From positions 310,001 through 374,000 of the forward strand of contig FMBT01000289.1 of NCBI GenBank assembly GCA_900095095.1: a stretch of 64,000 nt of DNA. The letters run 5' to 3'. The notes beneath the pieces are model-generated. The model had not been told where the DNA came from, ran no database searches, and saw only the letters and a program-made list of their open reading frames with translations. The translations under genes and the position numbers were made by a program. Of this stretch, positions 11,844 to 22,114 are shown one piece after another. Numbering within the stretch: the stretch's first letter is position 1; each line of letters starts with the position of its first letter. The DNA comes from Fragilariopsis cylindrus CCMP1102 (lineage: Eukaryota; Bacillariophyta; Bacillariophyceae; Bacillariales; Bacillariaceae).

Positions 11844-12623
11844 TTATAACTGTCCCCACATCTTTGCTTGTTTTCGTAATTCATTTTCGGATATACTACC
11901 TTCGTAATAGTGCGTTCCTGATTCTGATTCTGAAGATGACGACGATGGTGATAGTAATGATTCTGATGACGATGACGATGACGATAACGATAATTCCATT
12001 TGTTGATCTTGATCTTGTTGTAGTTGTTGTTGTTGATCATGACAACGATCTGCTGCATCTTCTAATGAAAATTGTTTTTCTTTTGATGAGAAACAACTCC
12101 AATGAGAAATATCATGTGTATCACGAAAACATCCAATACAAACATTACCATCATAACAATTTATATTATATCGGCATATACGTGTACATGGTGTTGCGGG
12201 TGTTGGGGGTTGTGGGATTGGTATTGGAAATTTGTCTGTTGATTTTATTGGTGGTGGTATATTCATGTTGGGATTATTATTATTATTATCTTCATTTTGT
12301 TGTTGGTTTATACGAGTCGATGATGTCGATGTCGATAACGTCGTTGATGAAGATGACGGAAATGATGGTGGTAGTAGAGATAGTGACGTCGTGATATGAG
12401 ATGGGAATATATGTACCAAGAAGATCATCACCGTAGTAGCAATTTGAACTTGTACTTGAGCTTGAGCAGCTTGAACTTGTACTTGTACTTGTACTTGAAC
12501 TGCCAATATTGATATAAGAAGAAGAAGAGTGGCAAGAGAAAGATACGACGATGGCACTTGAAACAACAATCGAATTCTTCTTTTTCCTCCTCCTATCCTT
12601 GAACGCCGTGGTTGTTGTATCAT
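11844..12623 (-). CDS. Membrane-anchored DUF1289-like Cys protein
   Basis: Starting at the ATG at 12623 (a further in-frame ATG lies at 12695) the frame encodes about 259 residues. After a basic N-terminus there is a hydrophobic segment (YLSLATLLLLISILAVQ) running into alternating Val-Gln repeats, then a Ser/Thr/Asn linker. The conserved core, about residues 144-195, reads PCTRICRY...VCIGCFRD...ISHW...EDAADR. This fits DUF1289: C-x3-C, then C-x2-C followed by R, an I-x-x-W and a terminal R. The four Cys (about 146, 150, 162, 165) probably bind metal. Its biochemical role is not established. The tail is Gln/Ser-rich. The anchor suggests secretory-route or plastid targeting, by inference only. 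Confidence 0.65.
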   Translation of the reverse strand: MIQQPRRSRIGGGKRRIRLLFQVPSSYLSLATLLLLISILAVQVQVQVQVQAAQAQVQVQIATTVMIFLVHIFPSHITTSLSLLPPSFPSSSSTTLSTSTSSTRINQQQNEDNNNNNPNMNIPPPIKSTDKFPIPIPQPPTPATPCTRICRYNINCYDGNVCIGCFRDTHDISHWSCFSSKEKQFSLEDAADRCHDQQQQLQQDQDQQMELSLSSSSSSSESLLSPSSSSSESESGTHYYEGSISENELRKQAKMWGQL

Positions 12624-12725
12624 ATTAGATTTCGGATGTACTGTAAATGATTTTGAGTCCAAAATGAAATAAAATCCAATTTGATTTGATTTCATTACCT
12701 CGAACCGAACCGAACAGAATCGCAC

Positions 12726-12983
12726 CTATCTGCCAATTGCTTTTTCTTGAACTTGCTCTTGTTCTTGTTGTTTTAATAATTCTTTTCTTAATTTTATGGA
12801 TATATCATTCCTAATATCTAATCTTGGTTTTGTTACTAAGAATGCACAAGAACCATTCGATAGTCTGGAATAAACTTTACCAGATGAATTACCAATATAA
12901 TTTAATTCTGTACCACATACACGTAATTCTTTTATTTTATCTTGATTATTTGTATTTGTACTCGTACTTGTTGGGGTTGCCAT
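12726..12983 (-). CDS. Small 85-residue protein, unknown
   Basis: An ATG-initiated ORF in the same frame as the DUF1289-like gene ends in TAG just upstream of it. After a Thr/Ser/Asn-rich start the body (KIKELRVCGTELNYIGNSSG and SNGSCAFLVTKPRLDIRNDI) looks like a folded small protein, ending in a Gln/Glu-rich charged tail. I do not recognise it. It could be a separate gene or a 5' exon of the DUF1289-like gene, but I found no donor before the TAG that joins them convincingly. Confidence 0.4.
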   Translation of the reverse strand: MATPTSTSTNTNNQDKIKELRVCGTELNYIGNSSGKVYSRLSNGSCAFLVTKPRLDIRNDISIKLRKELLKQQEQEQVQEKAIGR

Positions 12984-13738
12984 AACGTCTCTCTTTACTC
13001 TTTTTGGTGTGTGTGTGTGTGTGTGAAGCTACTGTTTCTAACCTTTTACTGTGGTGTCGTGTTGTATATAAATGGTATATTATCTGGTATGGTATCTATT
13101 CGTATTCAGGTACTACTGTAGTATGATTTGGGATGTGTTCTCTTGTTTCATGTCATCGTCAATGCATGCTATTCAATCAAATAAATAATTTTTTCAGATT
13201 TCTTGCTAACTAAAGAAATAAATGGGCGGGGACGGACGGTAGCTAGCTATTGAAATTTAACACTCGTGATTCATTCATTCGTGGTCCAATTATTTTTGGG
13301 CAAAGGAAGGACGTACCGACTGTACGTCAACAGCGCCAGCCAGCCAGGCGAAACTTTTGAAAAAAATTAATATATATATTATTTGCGATCATCGCATGAC
13401 ATCAAACATCAACATCAGCCTGTCATTTTTTTTAATGATGGGCATCTATGAGATCAATCACAAATTCACAAAGTCAAACAACCAAAGTTATTACTAGAGC
13501 AAACCACACTCTTCGTCTTACCGATTCCCGCACATAAAAATCGAGTCAAGACAACAACAAACTACGTACAACTAAAGTACAAAGAGAGGCTCAATCACAC
13601 TGATATACATTACCGTCCTCAGAGCATCCCATCCCATCCCATCCCATCACATTCTATTTCATCCCATCCCATCCCATCCCATTCCGTCCGACACGAGAAG
13701 AACGAAACCAAACGAAACGGAAACGAGAAACAACTAGA
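12984..13738. other. Intergenic, divergent promoter region
   Basis: Lies between the minus-strand small ORF and the plus-strand phosphotransferase. Contains a GT run (13007-13024) and, at 13625-13683, an imperfect CATCC pentamer array directly upstream of the phosphotransferase 5' UTR. Confidence 0.5.
13625..13683 (+). repeat. CATCC pentamer array
   Basis: About ten imperfect tandem CATCC units, interrupted by ACATTCTATTTC, 56-114 bp before the phosphotransferase start codon. Its position in a probable promoter or 5' UTR is notable; function unknown. Confidence 0.75.
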
Positions 13739-15034
13739 ATGAGTCCTAATACTAATACAAGCGATGTTAATATTGATGGAACAATCCATCATACATGGTT
13801 AATAGAACCAACACCATCCTCCAAAAACAACAAACACTCAAACTCAGGTGTATTAACAGATCAAGGGATTGAAAATATAGCAAATCATCAATATAAACCA
13901 GGACAATATACCTATTTAGATAATGTCTTAAATCCAATCTGGACGGCATTGACAGAATTATTACCAATTTGGTTAGCACCAAATATGGTGACATTTATTG
14001 GTGCATTGCATTGTGGTGTCGCATATGGTGTAACATGGTATTATTCTTCGAACTTTGATCAAACAGTCCCAAATTGGGTGGTGTTTTTAAATGGATATTG
14101 TACTATTGCCTATTATACCTTCGATTGTATGGATGGAAAACAAGCTCGACGGACCAAACAATCTAGTCCATTAGGACAATTATTTGATCATGGATTTGAT
14201 TGTCTCTGTAACTTAGCACATATTTCCTGTCAAGCGGGTGGATATTTATTATTAGGTGGTACATATTATTTTATGGCCTTTCAAGGATCCTTGTTCTTTG
14301 CCTTCTTTATGGCCCAATGGGAAGAATATTATACTGGTGAACTACCACATGCGATGGGTAATTTTGGCGTCACGGAAACAAATTATGGATTAGGTCTCTT
14401 TGCAATCTATAATTCATTTTTAGGGAAACATGGTCGTGAACAATTATGGACCAGTTTGATTGGTGATATAAATCCAATCCAATCAATATTACAACAAATA
14501 TCCATTCATTATACAATTCCAACATATATCTTATCTATGGAATTAAAACAATTTGGTATATCGTGTTGGTTTATAGCATCCATTGTCTTAGTACTTGGTT
14601 CATTATATAGAGTATTAACTCATGAGAAGGTCACCACAAATAAATTATGGTATAGTGCCATATCGAAATTAATTACACCATTCTTAATTGCCTGTGGTCC
14701 ATTTATACTACCATGGCATGTAATTCAAACTGAAACACGTTCTATATCTATTTGTATGGGTTTATTAATGTCGTATTTAACTATGAAAATGATTTGTTTT
14801 TCGATGGCCAAACAAACATATGCCTCTATACAAATAGAGGCAATCCCCTATTGGTTTGTTTTAGTATGGATACGATATGATACAAATATAACGAATCGTG
14901 GTGCAACGATTCTATTAAGTGTCTTATGTTTCTTTTATACATACAAATTAATATCTTGGTCTAAATCTGCTATACATCAAATAACAACAAGATTAGATAT
15001 TAATTGTTTTACAATTAAACATAAAAAAGTATAA
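13739..15034 (+). CDS. CDP-alcohol phosphotransferase (choline/ethanolamine type)
   Basis: Intronless, 431 residues. The family signature DGx2ARx8Gx3Dx3D is complete: D132-G133, A136-R137, G146, D150, D154, within FDCMDGKQARRTKQ..LGQLFDHGFD. These Asp residues bind the metal ions that activate the CDP-alcohol. About eight to ten hydrophobic segments follow, and the length matches eukaryotic ethanolamine- and cholinephosphotransferases (about 390-430 residues). The expected reaction is transfer of phosphoethanolamine or phosphocholine from the CDP form to diacylglycerol in the ER, the last Kennedy-pathway step. Which headgroup it prefers cannot be read. The first 40 residues are a Ser/Asn-rich cytosolic extension. 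Confidence 0.92.
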   Translation: MSPNTNTSDVNIDGTIHHTWLIEPTPSSKNNKHSNSGVLTDQGIENIANHQYKPGQYTYLDNVLNPIWTALTELLPIWLAPNMVTFIGALHCGVAYGVTWYYSSNFDQTVPNWVVFLNGYCTIAYYTFDCMDGKQARRTKQSSPLGQLFDHGFDCLCNLAHISCQAGGYLLLGGTYYFMAFQGSLFFAFFMAQWEEYYTGELPHAMGNFGVTETNYGLGLFAIYNSFLGKHGREQLWTSLIGDINPIQSILQQISIHYTIPTYILSMELKQFGISCWFIASIVLVLGSLYRVLTHEKVTTNKLWYSAISKLITPFLIACGPFILPWHVIQTETRSISICMGLLMSYLTMKMICFSMAKQTYASIQIEAIPYWFVLVWIRYDTNITNRGATILLSVLCFFYTYKLISWSKSAIHQITTRLDINCFTIKHKKV

Positions 15035-15326
15035 AAGAGAAAGAGGAAGGAAAAAGGAAAAAGAAATGAATGAAAGAGAGAAAGATAGAAAAAAATAAAT
15101 ATTTGTGAATTAAAAAAAATAACGTTACCGGGAGGGATAATTATTGTGAATAGTGAAATGACGTTGACGTGACGACGTGTGTGATCATCACGATAGCGAC
15201 AATGATGCATTTCGTATGAAGAAGAGATTACAGTTAAAAGACCAAAAAATAAAGATAAATCAAAAAACCTAAAAATATATATATATAAGATCTAGTTTAT
15301 GTAATATTCTATATATCAGTAGTGTT

Positions 15327-17303
15327 TTACTCTAAAACTTTTTCTACAGTAGTAGGAGTAGAAACGGTCGTCTGTACTTCCTCATCTGCAAGTAGATCTT
15401 CTGCGACAATACTCAGAACTTCTCGCAATAATGCTGCAGCAGGAGCACCCATATCCCGTGGAACAGATAATCGTGTCGCAACTGTCTTTAATGCTACCGC
15501 TCCTTGTGTTCGACGATTAGAACTATCCTGTACTACTACATCTGCTACGTTGTCAATAATTGGTTTCAATGACAATGATGCAGTTTGTAACAACACTGAT
15601 GCAACGTGTCGAAGAAGTAAATCTGCCGTATCTTTATCGGTCCCACGTGGAATATGTTTTTGAGAAATAGGTTCATCACGAACACAATCCGAAACGACAG
15701 CTTCATGATTTGAAATCAATTTGGTGACAGCCTCTAAGGCAAATAAACGTTCATCGCTGATTTGATCGTTTTTGGTTTTATTGATGTTTTTAATGATGGA
15801 TTCATTACTTAATTCCTTTTCATTACTAGAAGTCTTAGCGTCTGCAGCAGCCTTTATTAGTATTTCCATTAAACGATCATCCTCCTCGTCCTTGTCCTCG
15901 TCTTCGACGTAGTTCATTTGATAATTGACGTTAATGAATTCTTTTTCTAATTCCTTAGCGGCTGCATCGCAACGTTTAATCTTAGCAGCAACTTCTGGTT
16001 TATCTTCACCACCACCAAAGTAACGAAGAAATTGTGACGCTGTTGCGGTCCATGAATACTTATCACCTGCAACACGATCCGAATAGGGTGAAAATGAATC
16101 TAAATGTTCAAAGTATTTTGTAAGATGAATTCGATTTTCAAGTATGTCTAAATTTTCTGTTAAAGGCAATTGATACCTCCATCGTTCTAATGTAGGAATC
16201 ATCATAGCATCTATACCAGAAAATTCACTCCCCAATCGAAAACATCCATCATTACTATTAGGATTCTTTAATTTTTGTCGTTGTTCACCAAATGCTGTAT
16301 CGAGTTCATCTAAAGCAGATTCAAAATCATTTCGTACTTTTTGTTTTTCCTCTTCGGTGGAAGTTTCATTCCGTCCAGCGTACGCAAATTTAAATCCAGC
16401 TGATTGGAGTCGATTTTGCATGTCCATAGCAGCATCGAATTCCTCATCGACGTCTTGTTTATTCTTTTTCATTAAACGAGGTGTATCAGGAAACATCTCA
16501 TCGAGTGCATATAAAATAGCATCTGATTCCCATACTAAATTCCGACTGGTGATATTGCTATCATCACCATGAAACAACACGGCTGGTACTAATCCGGATG
16601 GAACCATTTGTTTATACCTTAAGGACGGGTGGGTGACATAAACATAAAAAATAGGATGAGCACGCTAGCATACAAACGGTATAAAACACAAACATACAAC
16701 GAGTAGATTGGTTGTTATCATTATTTCAAAGATTAAAAGAGTAAAACGTCTTGAACATACCATTCAGGTTTATTTTGAAGTGATACTGTGGTCTCTTGGT
16801 ACGGTATTCCTTTGGCGCGTATAGCAACCCAAACGCGTTCACAAAAGGGACACCAACCATTAGTGTCTCTAATAAGATATGCATTTAAGAAGTTAAAACA
16901 AGACAAGACAGAGAGCAAATTGTTAGAACTAGTCGTCATTGTTTTATTTATTCCACTATTTGTTGAAAACATTCACTTACCGATACAATGTCAATAGGGG
17001 TGGTTTCTCTTTTTCCACAACATTGCTACGAAAATGTTCCAATTCAGATTCTAGACTTTCCCACGAAGGTATGCCGGAGGTGTCAATAATAGTGGCTTCT
17101 GATGTTGTTGACGACGACGACGACGACGACGATAATACCAATCCGTCAACAGTGCCAGTGTCACCACCACGAACCGATGATACAAATGCTGCTTTCGTTT
17201 TTCTCAACGACGACGACGACAATGTTGAAGGAACGACAGCAAACCCTTGTGCATTCACGGCGAATATAAGCAGCAATGTTACCGAAAACATCGCCAATTT
17301 CAT
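15327..17303 (-). CDS. Plastid-type glutathione S-transferase-like protein
   Basis: Three exons (17303-16981, 16868-16761, 16617-15327; introns 112 and 143 bp) splice in frame to 573 residues. The N-terminus has a signal peptide (MKLAMFSVTLLLIFAVNAQG) followed by F-A-V-V-P, resembling the Phe-containing cleavage region of diatom plastid presequences. The thioredoxin-fold GST N-domain carries YRDTNGWCPFCERVWVAI (C114-P-F-C117), then the cis-Pro segment SGLVPAVLF and the glutathione-binding WESDAILYALDE. The CPFC dithiol resembles omega- or DHAR-like GSTs and glutaredoxins, suggesting thiol transfer rather than simple conjugation. An all-helical C-domain follows, then about 250 extra residues, acidic and helical, beyond normal GST length; their role is unknown. 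Confidence 0.85.
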
Positions 17304-18483
17304 GATTATAATATTATCTTGTTATTTACTGAGGCTTAGATGCGTTTCTCTTGTTCCTACTACTTGATGAGGAAGACAAATAGAAGTAGAGTAGTATTCA
17401 TTGTGTACTGTACTGTAGATTTTCAATTTTTCTTAACACGAGCGAAGAAAGCGTACTATTATTAGTTTGTTAGATGAAAAATACATGAGTGAGTGAGTCA
17501 TGCATGAGTCGTCGAGGCGATCAATTTTTGATTCACTCGACTCAAGGAACAAGAAGAATAGATCCGTTCATTTTCAATACTGTAATGTCCTACTACTTCA
17601 AGTAGTAGCTAATGTGAATCCCAACTTCTGAAACTGGCCTGATTTATCTTGTGATCAGGTCCGGTTGCTTTGTAAGAGAGGAAATGAATATACATACTAC
17701 CCTCCTCTTCCGACAACGACGACAGCAACAAAATTGGCAAAGGCTAAAAATACCGCGGCTCGGTCTCACGATACTATGATGTATAATCAATCCTATTCCA
17801 TCATGGATTTCTGAAGAGAAAGATACATCATGGTGGAGACGGTATATTAGAATTGAAGCAATATCGGATATAAGCTGCGAACGAGGTTCCGTTCTTTATT
17901 CACGTGCATTACAATAAAAAAAAGGTAATACTTCATATATATAGATAGTTGATGGAAGGTTTATCTTTTTTCTTACATTATTCGTTTATTTATATAACTT
18001 TTTAGTTCTGAATTATAATATTATAAATAGGCACGGTGCAGTGCCGGGTTAATAGTTACGCAGCGCAGCGCAGGTTGTTGTTCGTTTGCGAATACCGTAT
18101 GATGTTGAGATTTGTTTCTATTTTATATACAAAAAAGTTTCTTTGATTTTGATGGTATATTTTCACATCACACATCACATAGAGTATCTTCTTTTTTCCC
18201 GGACAGTTAAGAATACCATTTTCGTTTCATTTCCTTCACTAGTTGATCCTCAGCACAGAGCTAATGGTACTCCTGTCTTTTCTCGTTTACATGTGTTATG
18301 AATACAACGCGCTATTCGGCTACTTTTGCATGAGGTGTTCCTTCTGTTTTCGTTTTTTTTTCTTCTATTTGTACATAATATATTTTTTTTCTGTTGGCGA
18401 GCCGTTTCGTTATGATGTAAGCATAGATGCCGCAGTGACATCTTCATTTTATTTTTTAGAATCATCATCATCCTCATCATCCA
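17304..18483. other. Intergenic
   Basis: Between the 5' end of the GST-like gene and the 3' end of the A20 gene (both minus strand). The ORFs present (18086-18536) are AT-rich, Phe/Ser-rich and lack features. No gene supported. Confidence 0.45.
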
Positions 18484-19581
18484 TCAGATTTTCGTCACTT
18501 TCGAAAAAGCACCACCACCCGTTACTTTACGAATAGCATCATCCTTTTCTTTCTCATCATCTCTTGATAAACTTTGTTGTGTAATACTTGCCATCATATT
18601 CTTATAACTAGCTTTTTTCTTTTTCTTCTTCTTTATAGGTGCAGCAGCAGCAGCGGCAGCGTTTGCGTTTTCAGTTGTAAGTGCCGGTGTCTCTGTCAAC
18701 GCCGCCGCCGTTGCAGAAGAAGATTTGGGTGTATTTGTGGTATCCTCCAGAGTTTCTTCTAGTGATCCTTCTGCGTTTGACGTCGCATCTATGACTAACG
18801 AAGGTACCTTATCTGGTGACGACGACGACGTCGTAGCTTTTTCCTTTGATGAAACTTCTTCGTTACTACCTGGTGATGATGGTGCAACGACCTGCGCTTC
18901 TGCTACAGCTGATTTAGTCTTTTGAGTTTCATTCCAACATTTTGAACAAAATCCTCCCGTGGTTGCATTTCCCTGAGAAAGAAAGTTTTTTGGAAGATGA
19001 ATGAATGAATGAATGCATCGAGTAAAAATGTTAGTAAACGGTATAAGTATTAAAAAGTTCTCTAGACAGTTACGGTAGTTTGGACAATCAATCATACTGA
19101 CTGTGACAAATTAATGTCTCTCTTTATTCAAAACAAGACGTTGTGCTGTCATGTCAACTGCGCGAAGATGCGCGGTTTATTAGCAATTGACAAACGGAAG
19201 AACAACTAACAACGGAATTAAAAAAAACTAAATTACAGTAAATCGCCAACGAAGTCTTTTTCTTCACCATGGTGGTGAACTTCGATATGCTGCTTGTTTC
19301 TTTGACTAACGAATGAATCAATGACTTGAAAGAGAATACAACGAATGGAATGAATACATGCATGAACAAGGTCAAGGAAATGAAAACAAAAGTTCATCTT
19401 AAAAGGAAGTCACGTGCGTGCGGGGCGTCCTTTTTATCTTTCCTTTCTTCCTTCCATCGTTCAGCTAAGTTATTATTTCCATATATAAATTACTTACAAA
19501 AAATCCACATCCATGTTTACAAAGGACTGGTGCCGATTGTGTATTACTGGTTGTTGTTGTTTGTTGGTCGGTCATGGTCAT
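18484..19581 (-). CDS. A20-type zinc-finger protein
   Basis: Two exons, 19581-19498 and 18972-18484, flank a 525-bp intron (gtaagt donor, ctcag acceptor). Together they encode about 190 residues. The splice joins KHGCGFF to GNATTGGFCSKC and completes an A20 zinc finger (C-x3-C-x11-C-x2-C), which neither exon has alone. The middle is Ser/Thr/Ala-rich. The C-terminus KKASYKNMMASI...KVTGGGAFSKVTKI is a compact basic-then-Gly block I take to be conserved. A20 fingers bind ubiquitin and occur in stress-associated proteins, usually with an AN1 finger; none is present here. An upstream in-frame ATG at 19650 would add 23 residues; I prefer 19581 for its ACCATGACC context. Confidence 0.8.
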
Positions 19582-20423
19582 GGTTGTTGTATTGCTTTCT
19601 ACTTCTTCTTTTAAATATAGAGTGAAACGCGGCAGTAAGTTAGTTGTCATCAAATAAAAATAATGGGAAGACTATCAATTGAAGTTTGGCGTGCGAAAAA
19701 TCATCTTCAATTCAGCTGTCGTGTGACTGCTCTCTTTCCAACCAAGACACAAGAACGCACGTGGCGTTGCGTGTGGCACAGCCAGGTTTTAACAGGGTTT
19801 TTTTAATAAGCAAGGGATAGGGATAATAAAAATTTGACCCAGTCGTGGGCTTTCAAAGTTGTTTAATCTTTGCACGTAACCGTATCATTGAACAGAAGGA
19901 ATCCATGTCCAACATGTCGACGAAGTTTTTGTTCAATTACATTAGATGATTTTAACAACGCCATTATAACTACTCGTACTCCATTATTCCATAATATGTC
20001 AGATGATGGAGCTGAGTTTGCTAGCAGCAAATTCGTGAATGCACCTACAAGCACTGCTCATTGGTATTAGTATAGTAGGTACTACTGATACGTTCATCGA
20101 AAGGGAAATAATTTCAAAAAAGGGCTTATGTCAAATCAAATCATGGTCTTTGATCGTGGAATATATTTTGATGATAGTACTTTGATTATCTCTACTTGTA
20201 TCATGAAACAATTGGAGGCATCTTCCTCTTCTCTTTCTTGGCATGTTGTTTTGAGGTAATTTTTCGTCTACATTTGGAAATTTGTTTTCTGTTCGATTTG
20301 CTTACTTCGAGTATGAAATGAAATCTCACAAAGAATGAAAAGGAGAAAAGACACAACAAAGGCATAGAACAAAGAATATAGAAAACAAAGAACAAATCAT
20401 ACCGTAAGATTATCAACGAGACC
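19582..20423. other. Intergenic with a RING-like fragment
   Basis: Divergent flank between the A20 gene and the ARM-like gene. At 19863-20070 (+) an open stretch reads NRRNPCPTCRRSFCSITLDD, which resembles only the last Cys pair of a RING finger; the preceding zinc ligands are missing upstream. It is either a decayed fragment or chance. Confidence 0.3.
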
Positions 20424-21647
20424 ATGATTTTTATGACCACTCGAAAAGGTAGCAATAGGAGTAATAGGACAACAAGGAGCAATAGTGATTGTGTTGTTGT
20501 CAAAGGGGGGCGAGAAAATAATCGCAATAAACGTCGGCGCACCACTGCTTCTAAATCTACCGTAGATGAAGAAAGCAACTCAACTATCGACGCCACCGTC
20601 GTCGGCGCACAAAATCCTTACATCGAAAAGGAAAGTAACGAACTACCAACACCTCTCGAATTATCGAAAGAGTTATGTAAGATTGTTGATACGGATCGAT
20701 ATTCTCGTCAAGAGTGTTTATGTGCACTGGAAAATCTTAATAATTGGACCCTAACGGAAGATCCTGATTTTTTTAAATGGTTTGATATACATGCTGGAGC
20801 TGTAAAGGTATTGGATTTTCTTACGGAGACTATGAAGGATCCTGAATGTGTTGGAGTAGTCCGGTTCAAATGTATCGAAAATGCAGCCTATGTTATTACT
20901 GGTTTTTGTTATCAAGGAGAAAAGGGAGTTAACAAGGATATTACTACGAAGATTGCAACAACTTTAGTAAATTATGATGGCATAAACACCCTCATCAAAG
21001 CGAGTGAAGAATACACTGGTGAAGACGTTCGACAGCTGGAGGCCGTGCATTCTGTTTGGTTAGCATTGAGGAACATCGCCGCTAAAAAGGATGTGATGGT
21101 AGATGTAATCAATACAGATCAAGCAATCGCGTTATTCGATGCGGGTATCGATGTCATCTCCCAACTCAAATCTGTTGATGGTTCTACAGCTGCAAAGATT
21201 CTCCTACAAGTATTTAGTGTTTTGAAGTATATTATCCTTGATAATTATATTTCAAAGGAATACTTTCAAGATGAACAGATTTTTTCAAAATGTTTAGAAG
21301 TTTTCAAAAACGGCGAAACGAGGACTTGTGGATATGAAATTCTACTGGAATATGCAACTAGATTCTTCCGTAGTTGCCACCAGAAAGATCTACTGGATCA
21401 GAGTTCCGATTACGAAATGCTTCTTCCATTGCTTGTCATATGTCTGAAAACATTCTCATCGAATCATAGAATTCAACGTATTTCAATAACGCTACTCTGC
21501 GGTGCATGTGATATGGTTCATGGTAGAAAGATTGTTGAAAGATCGGGTGTGATGGAACCCCTTGCAGCACTATTAGCATCCAGTAATATTAGAGAAACTG
21601 TAAAAAATAGAGTTCGTGCTACGATTCACTATATTTCAGCACCATGA
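20424..21647 (+). CDS. Armadillo/HEAT-like repeat protein
   Basis: Intronless, 407 residues from the ATG at 20424. The first 75 residues are basic, Arg/Asn/Ser-rich and probably disordered, with a cluster NKRRRT that could be a nuclear signal. The rest is all-helical, built of roughly 40-residue units with patterns such as RQECLCALENLNNW, FKCIENAAYVITGF, VHSVWLALRNIAA and ISITLLCGACDM, typical of ARM/HEAT solenoids. These are protein-binding scaffolds without catalysis. The partner is unknown. Related ARM-like proteins are numerous in diatoms, to my knowledge without assigned function. Confidence 0.75.
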   Translation: MIFMTTRKGSNRSNRTTRSNSDCVVVKGGRENNRNKRRRTTASKSTVDEESNSTIDATVVGAQNPYIEKESNELPTPLELSKELCKIVDTDRYSRQECLCALENLNNWTLTEDPDFFKWFDIHAGAVKVLDFLTETMKDPECVGVVRFKCIENAAYVITGFCYQGEKGVNKDITTKIATTLVNYDGINTLIKASEEYTGEDVRQLEAVHSVWLALRNIAAKKDVMVDVINTDQAIALFDAGIDVISQLKSVDGSTAAKILLQVFSVLKYIILDNYISKEYFQDEQIFSKCLEVFKNGETRTCGYEILLEYATRFFRSCHQKDLLDQSSDYEMLLPLLVICLKTFSSNHRIQRISITLLCGACDMVHGRKIVERSGVMEPLAALLASSNIRETVKNRVRATIHYISAP

Positions 21648-22114
21648 AAAGGTCAGTAATAATAATATATTAGATATGTGACAAAAACCACCAAAGTTAG
21701 ATTATCTTGTCTATCTTTTTGAGAAGGAAACAAATCGTTCCTTATTGGCTCCGAATAAAGAACAAAGAAATACGATAAACAGAAACTTTATCACGTTTAT
21801 GTAATAAATAAAAATAGTTATAGTATACATTATAATAATAATAAACGCATACATACACACACAGAAGTTCATTCGTCACACATATTAGATCTGAATCGTA
21901 GTTACTGGTAAGGAAAGTAAATTCCATTTTTCTAACTTTCTATCGTATACCACATATTCCGTTATTCACGAAATGCATAAAATGAAATAGATAGATAATA
22001 TGCAGATAAAATTGGAAATGTAGCAGGACTATAGTAGTCTAATTCTAGTTCATCTTATTTCTTGGTCTGCTTCAGGATATCCCTGTCACCACCCCCAAGA
22101 GACGACAAAGACTG
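21648..22114. other. Convergent intergenic region
   Basis: Lies between the converging 3' ends of the ARM-like gene (+) and rsgA (-). AT-rich; presumably holds both polyadenylation regions. No gene seen. Confidence 0.5.

Noticed and set aside
11531-12394. Plus-strand ORF of 287 codons
   Set aside because: Mostly antisense to the DUF1289-like gene, which carries a conserved Cys motif; this ORF shows only Ile/Val/Met runs.
19863-20070. RING-like NPCPTCRRSF fragment
   Set aside because: Only one Cys pair is present and no upstream exon with the remaining zinc ligands was found; noted in the intergenic entry only.
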